A DNA stretch of 64,000 nucleotides, taken from positions 434,001-498,000 of the forward strand of contig NZ_CP133111.1 in assembly GCF_033001325.1 (NCBI RefSeq). The letters run 5' to 3'. Position numbers and translations under genes: made by a program. This document shows positions 60,996 through 64,000 of this stretch, in pieces (position 1 is the stretch's first letter; each line of letters opens with the position of its first letter). Under the pieces are notes generated by a model that was given only the letters and a program-made list of their open reading frames with translations, made no database searches and was not told the DNA's origin. Origin of the DNA: Rhodopseudomonas sp. BAL398 (GTDB taxonomy: Bacteria > Pseudomonadota > Alphaproteobacteria > Rhizobiales > Xanthobacteraceae).

Positions 60996-63766
60996 CCGCC
61001 GCGCCGCACCGGGTCGCGTTGGTCGGGCCGCGCGAAGCGCCGTTCGCCGGCGACCCCGACATCGAACATCGCGAGACCATGCTGCGCGACTATCAGGAGA
61101 TCTGCGGCAGCATCGCCACCTTCGGCTCCGACTACACGCTGTCGCGCGAATTCCTCGGCATCGAATATCTGGCGGCCAGCTTGCGCCGTGACGGCTGCGA
61201 GGTTCGGCTGATCTGCGCCAGCAATGAGGGCTTGGGCGACGACGCCTTGCTGGCCGAATTGCTCGGCTTCGCGCCGCGCGTGGTCGGCATCTCGGTCCTG
61301 TATGATTTGCAGCTGGCCAATGCGATCGTGCTGGCGCGGCGGCTGAAGGCGGCGCGGCCTGATCTGACCATCGTGTTCGGCGGCCCGCTCGCCAGCGCGC
61401 TCGCCGACCTGCTGCTGACGAATTTTGCCTTCATCGACTACGTGATCGCCGGCGAGGGCGAGGAGGCGCTGCGCCGATTGGTGCGCGCGGTGGCGGGTCA
61501 GGATCTGGCCGCCGTGCCGGCGCTGCTGCGGCGCGGCGAGAGCGGCGTGCTGCGCCATCCGCGCGGCGAACCGCTCGAACTCGATTCGCTGCCGCATCCG
61601 TCGCGCGACGTCATCGCCTCGATCAAGGCCCGCGGGCTGCCGGTGCCGAGCGCCTATCTCACCACCTCGCGCGGCTGCAAGGCGTTCTGCACCTTCTGCA
61701 CCGTGCCCAATACGGTGCGCGGCATGACATCGGGCGTGTACCGGATGCGCGATCCGGTCGACGTCGTCGACGAGATGGCGGCGCTGGTGCGCGACCACGG
61801 CGTCAGCCGCTTCTACATGGCCGACGATAATTTCCTCGGCTATGGCGAAGACAGCAATGCGCGGATGCTGGCCTTCGCCGACGAACTGATCCGGCGCAAT
61901 CTGGGGATTCACTTTCACGCCGAATGCCGGGTCGACTCGCTGGTGCCGGAGACGCTGCTGCGGCTGCGCGCCGCCGGCTTCGACCAGATCCTGTTCGGCC
62001 TGGAATCCGGTTCGCCGCGCACGCTGAAGCGCTGGGCCAAGGGCCAGACCGTGGCGCAGAACGAGGCCGCGATCGCGCTGGCGCGGCGGCTGGGGATCGA
62101 GATGATGCCGAGCATCATTCTGCTCGATTGGGAATCCGAACTGTCCGAGGTCGAGGAGACGGTCGGCTTTATCGAACGCAACCGGCTTTATGGCGGCGTG
62201 CAGCCGCTATGGCTGGTCAACAAGCTCAAAGTCCATTGCGGCACCGCCGCGGCGCGGCGCTATGACAAGGTCCATGGCCGGCCGGTGCTGCCGGCGATCG
62301 GTGACGAGGCCGGCATTCATCGCTGGTGCGCGGCCGCGACCTATCAGGGCGTGGCGATCGACAATCCCTATGTGGCGTCGTTCTGGCGCGCGCTCAACGG
62401 CGCGGCCAATCGCTGGTCGCTGCTGCTCGACGAAGTGCTGCCGCCGTTCCTGAAGAACGTGCGCGCCATCGCCCGCCATAGCGACAAGTCCCACCATCTC
62501 GATCTGGTGCGGCAGCTGGCGCTGTTCCGCCGCGCGATCGGCCCGTCGCTCGCCGAACTGATGCGTCTGCTGATCGATCAGGCGATGGAGCTGGAGCGCG
62601 CGCGGGCGCCGCGGCCGGAGCAGCGCGCCGCCGCGCTGGATTTCGTCACGGCCTGCGAGCGACGCTTCTTCCCCGACGGCCTGGCGGAAGCGCTGCGCGA
62701 CCACGGCCGCCACCGTCGCGCCTCGTCATTGCGAGCGGAGGACGGCGCGCCGCGCCGTCCGATCGGCGAAGCAATCCAGGGGCCCCAAATTCAGACGTCG
62801 CGTGACACCCTGGATTGCTTCGTCGCAAGGGCTCCTCGCAATGACGACGTTGAGCGTCAGATCAAGCCCCCGGCGTCGCCCGCGATCTCGGTGATCATTC
62901 CGACCTGCAACAAGCCGGAACGGCTGCTGCTGACGCTGCACGCGCTGTTGCGGCAGAGCGCCGGCGGCGGCTTCGAGGTGTTGGTGGTCGCCGATGGCGG
63001 CGGCGTCGCGACGCGGGATGCGGTTGGCGCCATCGGCGATAGGCTCCACATCAGTCTGATCGAGACGCCGCGGATCGGGCAGGCGGCGGCGCGCAATCGC
63101 GGCGCGGCGCGGGCGCGCGGAGAGGTCATCCTGTTCGTCGATGACGACGTATTGCTGTCGCCCGGTTATCTCGAGACCTGCGCGAAGCTGTACCAAGGCG
63201 ATGGCGTGGTGGTGCGTGCGCCGGTCTATCAGCTGCGCTATCTCGCCGCGTTCCGCGATCCGGAGCGGGGCCTGCTGTATGACGACGATGGCGCGCGGCG
63301 GGCCGGCTCCAGGCTCGGCGACCAGCGCATCAGCCGCGCCATGATCGTCAATGACTGGCCCAGCATTGCGCGCAAATGCCAGCACCGCAATCGCTTCGAG
63401 CGGCTGGTATCGCAGACCCTGCAATCCGCCGATCCGCGTTTCCCATGGCTCGGCCTTTCGGGCTCGGGCGTCGCACTGAAGCGCCCGCTCTTTCAACAGA
63501 GCGGCGGCTATGACGAGGCGTTCGGGCTGCGCTGGGGCGCGGAATCGATCGAGCTCGGCTACCGGCTGTGGCGGGCCGGTGCGCGCTTCGTCGAGGCCGA
63601 TTCGATTTACTCCGCGCATATGGACCATCCGCGCGGCGGCTCGCTCGACAGTTTCGAGGCGAGCTTCGAATTGTTTTTCGCCAAGCATCGCGATCCGGCG
63701 ATCCGCGAGGTGCAGGCCCTGATCCTGGCCGATGATCGCCGCCCGCGCGCCTCAGCGGCCGGGTGA
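60992..63766 (+). CDS. B12-binding-type radical SAM protein fused to a family-2 glycosyltransferase
   Basis: The 924-residue protein has three parts. An N-terminal Rossmann domain (about 1-165) has the fold layout of B12-binding domains, without a clear DxHxxG cobalt-ligating motif. A radical SAM domain has C229-x3-C233-x2-C236 (RGCKAFCTFC), MADDNF and FGLESGS. A GT-A glycosyltransferase domain runs from about 630: ISVIIPTCNKPERLL, ARNRGAARARG and the DDD motif FVDDDVL. Residues 578-618, joining the last two, are the translation of a genomic repeat. Class-B-like radical SAM enzymes methylate or rearrange unactivated carbons. Confidence 0.85.
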   Translation: MTAAPHRVALVGPREAPFAGDPDIEHRETMLRDYQEICGSIATFGSDYTLSREFLGIEYLAASLRRDGCEVRLICASNEGLGDDALLAELLGFAPRVVGISVLYDLQLANAIVLARRLKAARPDLTIVFGGPLASALADLLLTNFAFIDYVIAGEGEEALRRLVRAVAGQDLAAVPALLRRGESGVLRHPRGEPLELDSLPHPSRDVIASIKARGLPVPSAYLTTSRGCKAFCTFCTVPNTVRGMTSGVYRMRDPVDVVDEMAALVRDHGVSRFYMADDNFLGYGEDSNARMLAFADELIRRNLGIHFHAECRVDSLVPETLLRLRAAGFDQILFGLESGSPRTLKRWAKGQTVAQNEAAIALARRLGIEMMPSIILLDWESELSEVEETVGFIERNRLYGGVQPLWLVNKLKVHCGTAAARRYDKVHGRPVLPAIGDEAGIHRWCAAATYQGVAIDNPYVASFWRALNGAANRWSLLLDEVLPPFLKNVRAIARHSDKSHHLDLVRQLALFRRAIGPSLAELMRLLIDQAMELERARAPRPEQRAAALDFVTACERRFFPDGLAEALRDHGRHRRASSLRAEDGAPRRPIGEAIQGPQIQTSRDTLDCFVARAPRNDDVERQIKPPASPAISVIIPTCNKPERLLLTLHALLRQSAGGGFEVLVVADGGGVATRDAVGAIGDRLHISLIETPRIGQAAARNRGAARARGEVILFVDDDVLLSPGYLETCAKLYQGDGVVVRAPVYQLRYLAAFRDPERGLLYDDDGARRAGSRLGDQRISRAMIVNDWPSIARKCQHRNRFERLVSQTLQSADPRFPWLGLSGSGVALKRPLFQQSGGYDEAFGLRWGAESIELGYRLWRAGARFVEADSIYSAHMDHPRGGSLDSFEASFELFFAKHRDPAIREVQALILADDRRPRASAAG
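62725..62845. repeat. GTCATTGCGAG...CTCGCAATGAC repeat inside a coding sequence
   Basis: This second copy of the 17806-17911 element has outer arms gtcattgcgag and ctcgcaatgac and inner arms gaagcaatcca and tggattgcttc conserved. It lies in frame between the radical SAM and glycosyltransferase domains, encoding about 40 residues. Confidence 0.88.
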
Positions 63767-64000
63767 CGCGGTGTCGAGGAAGGCGGCCAGTTGCTCGGTG
63801 CCGCGGGCGAAGATTGCGGGATCGACCGCGCAAGAGACGCGGACCCAGAAACGATCGCAGGAGGCGTCGTCGTGATCGGCAAACACCGTCTCGGTGTAGA
63901 AATCGGTGCCGGCCTGGTCGAAGGCGGCGGCGACGAAGTCCCATTCGGTGAGGCCGGTGTGGAGCCGGACGCAATGATTGAAGCCGGATTGCAGTGCGAT
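63752..64000 (-). CDS. C-terminal fragment, possibly of a fold-type I PLP aminotransferase
   Basis: The open frame on the minus strand runs from the window edge to a TGA at 63752-63754, giving 82 residues. GFNHCVRLHTGLTEWDFVAAA, TDFYTETVFAD and RFWVRVSCAVDPAIFARG resemble the small C-terminal domain of class I/II aminotransferases, but the active-site Lys lies outside. It overlaps the end of the radical SAM/GT gene by 15 bases. The family call is tentative. Confidence 0.5.
   Translation of the reverse strand: MALQSGFNHCVRLHTGLTEWDFVAAAFDQAGTDFYTETVFADHDDASCDRFWVRVSCAVDPAIFARGTEQLAAFLDTASPGR

Overview
The window is high-GC bacterial DNA with alphaproteobacterial gene content: an alpha-type SspB next to fumC and a DUF4169/RHH pair, hflKC-degP, and one EcfG-type stress promoter. 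Short palindromic repeats of the kind scattered through Rhodopseudomonas and Bradyrhizobium genomes are common. I infer a Nitrobacteraceae (Bradyrhizobiaceae) chromosome; this rests on gene content and style, not on a search.

From 1 to 27 kb the window is mostly housekeeping: the C-terminal part of recN, a GIY-YIG protein, ligA, a Bcr/CflA-type efflux pump, an aminopeptidase P, prmA, a phytoene-desaturase-like oxidoreductase, a membrane-anchored spermidine-synthase-like protein, an L,D-transpeptidase, an ABC-2 exporter, an orphan HicB, a UvrD/PcrA helicase, a DUF1328 protein, a thioesterase, a D-lactate/glycolate-type FAD oxidase and a large AsmA-like protein. Gaps between them are filled with at least six families of inverted repeats. 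One repeat lies in frame inside the helicase gene.

From 27 to 34 kb is an acetoin catabolism operon, acoX-acoA-acoB-acoC, read leftward. Its activator gene acoR is divergent. A near-consensus sigma-54 promoter and three helically phased repeats lie between them. From 34 to 49 kb is more core material: fumC with sspB and two small regulators, a split chromate transporter, a Bug-type binding protein, and thyA-folA with a HEPN gene and an unknown partner wedged between them. Then come hflK-hflC, a DUF2065 protein, degP, rsmJ, a GNAT, and a branched-polyamine-synthase homologue divergent from an AdoMet-decarboxylase-like gene.

From about 49.4 kb to the right edge is a biosynthetic gene cluster that I do not recognise as any described system. 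Eight tightly coupled genes encode an asparagine-synthetase-like amidotransferase, a HAD phosphatase, a Gfo/Idh dehydrogenase, a ROK sugar kinase, an AHBA-synthase-like aminotransferase, an AMP-forming ligase, a PIG-L deacetylase and a radical SAM enzyme. The HAD, Gfo/Idh, ROK and aminotransferase genes match the rifamycin RifM, RifL, RifN and RifK set that turns UDP-glucose into kanosamine 6-phosphate. No aminoshikimate ring-forming enzyme is present in the window. A second unit encodes an acyl carrier protein and a large (B12-binding?) radical SAM protein fused to a family-2 glycosyltransferase. A genomic repeat sits in frame at the fusion joint. A membrane desaturase and a 60-residue protein lie at the left end, and an unknown helical protein is divergent from the ACP. 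The 11-bp word CGTATAAGTTG occurs upstream of the left end and as an inverted pair in the central divergent promoter, so the units are probably co-regulated. The most economical reading is a new aminosugar-derived (kanosamine-like) acyl or amide natural product; the right end of the cluster is cut off by the window.
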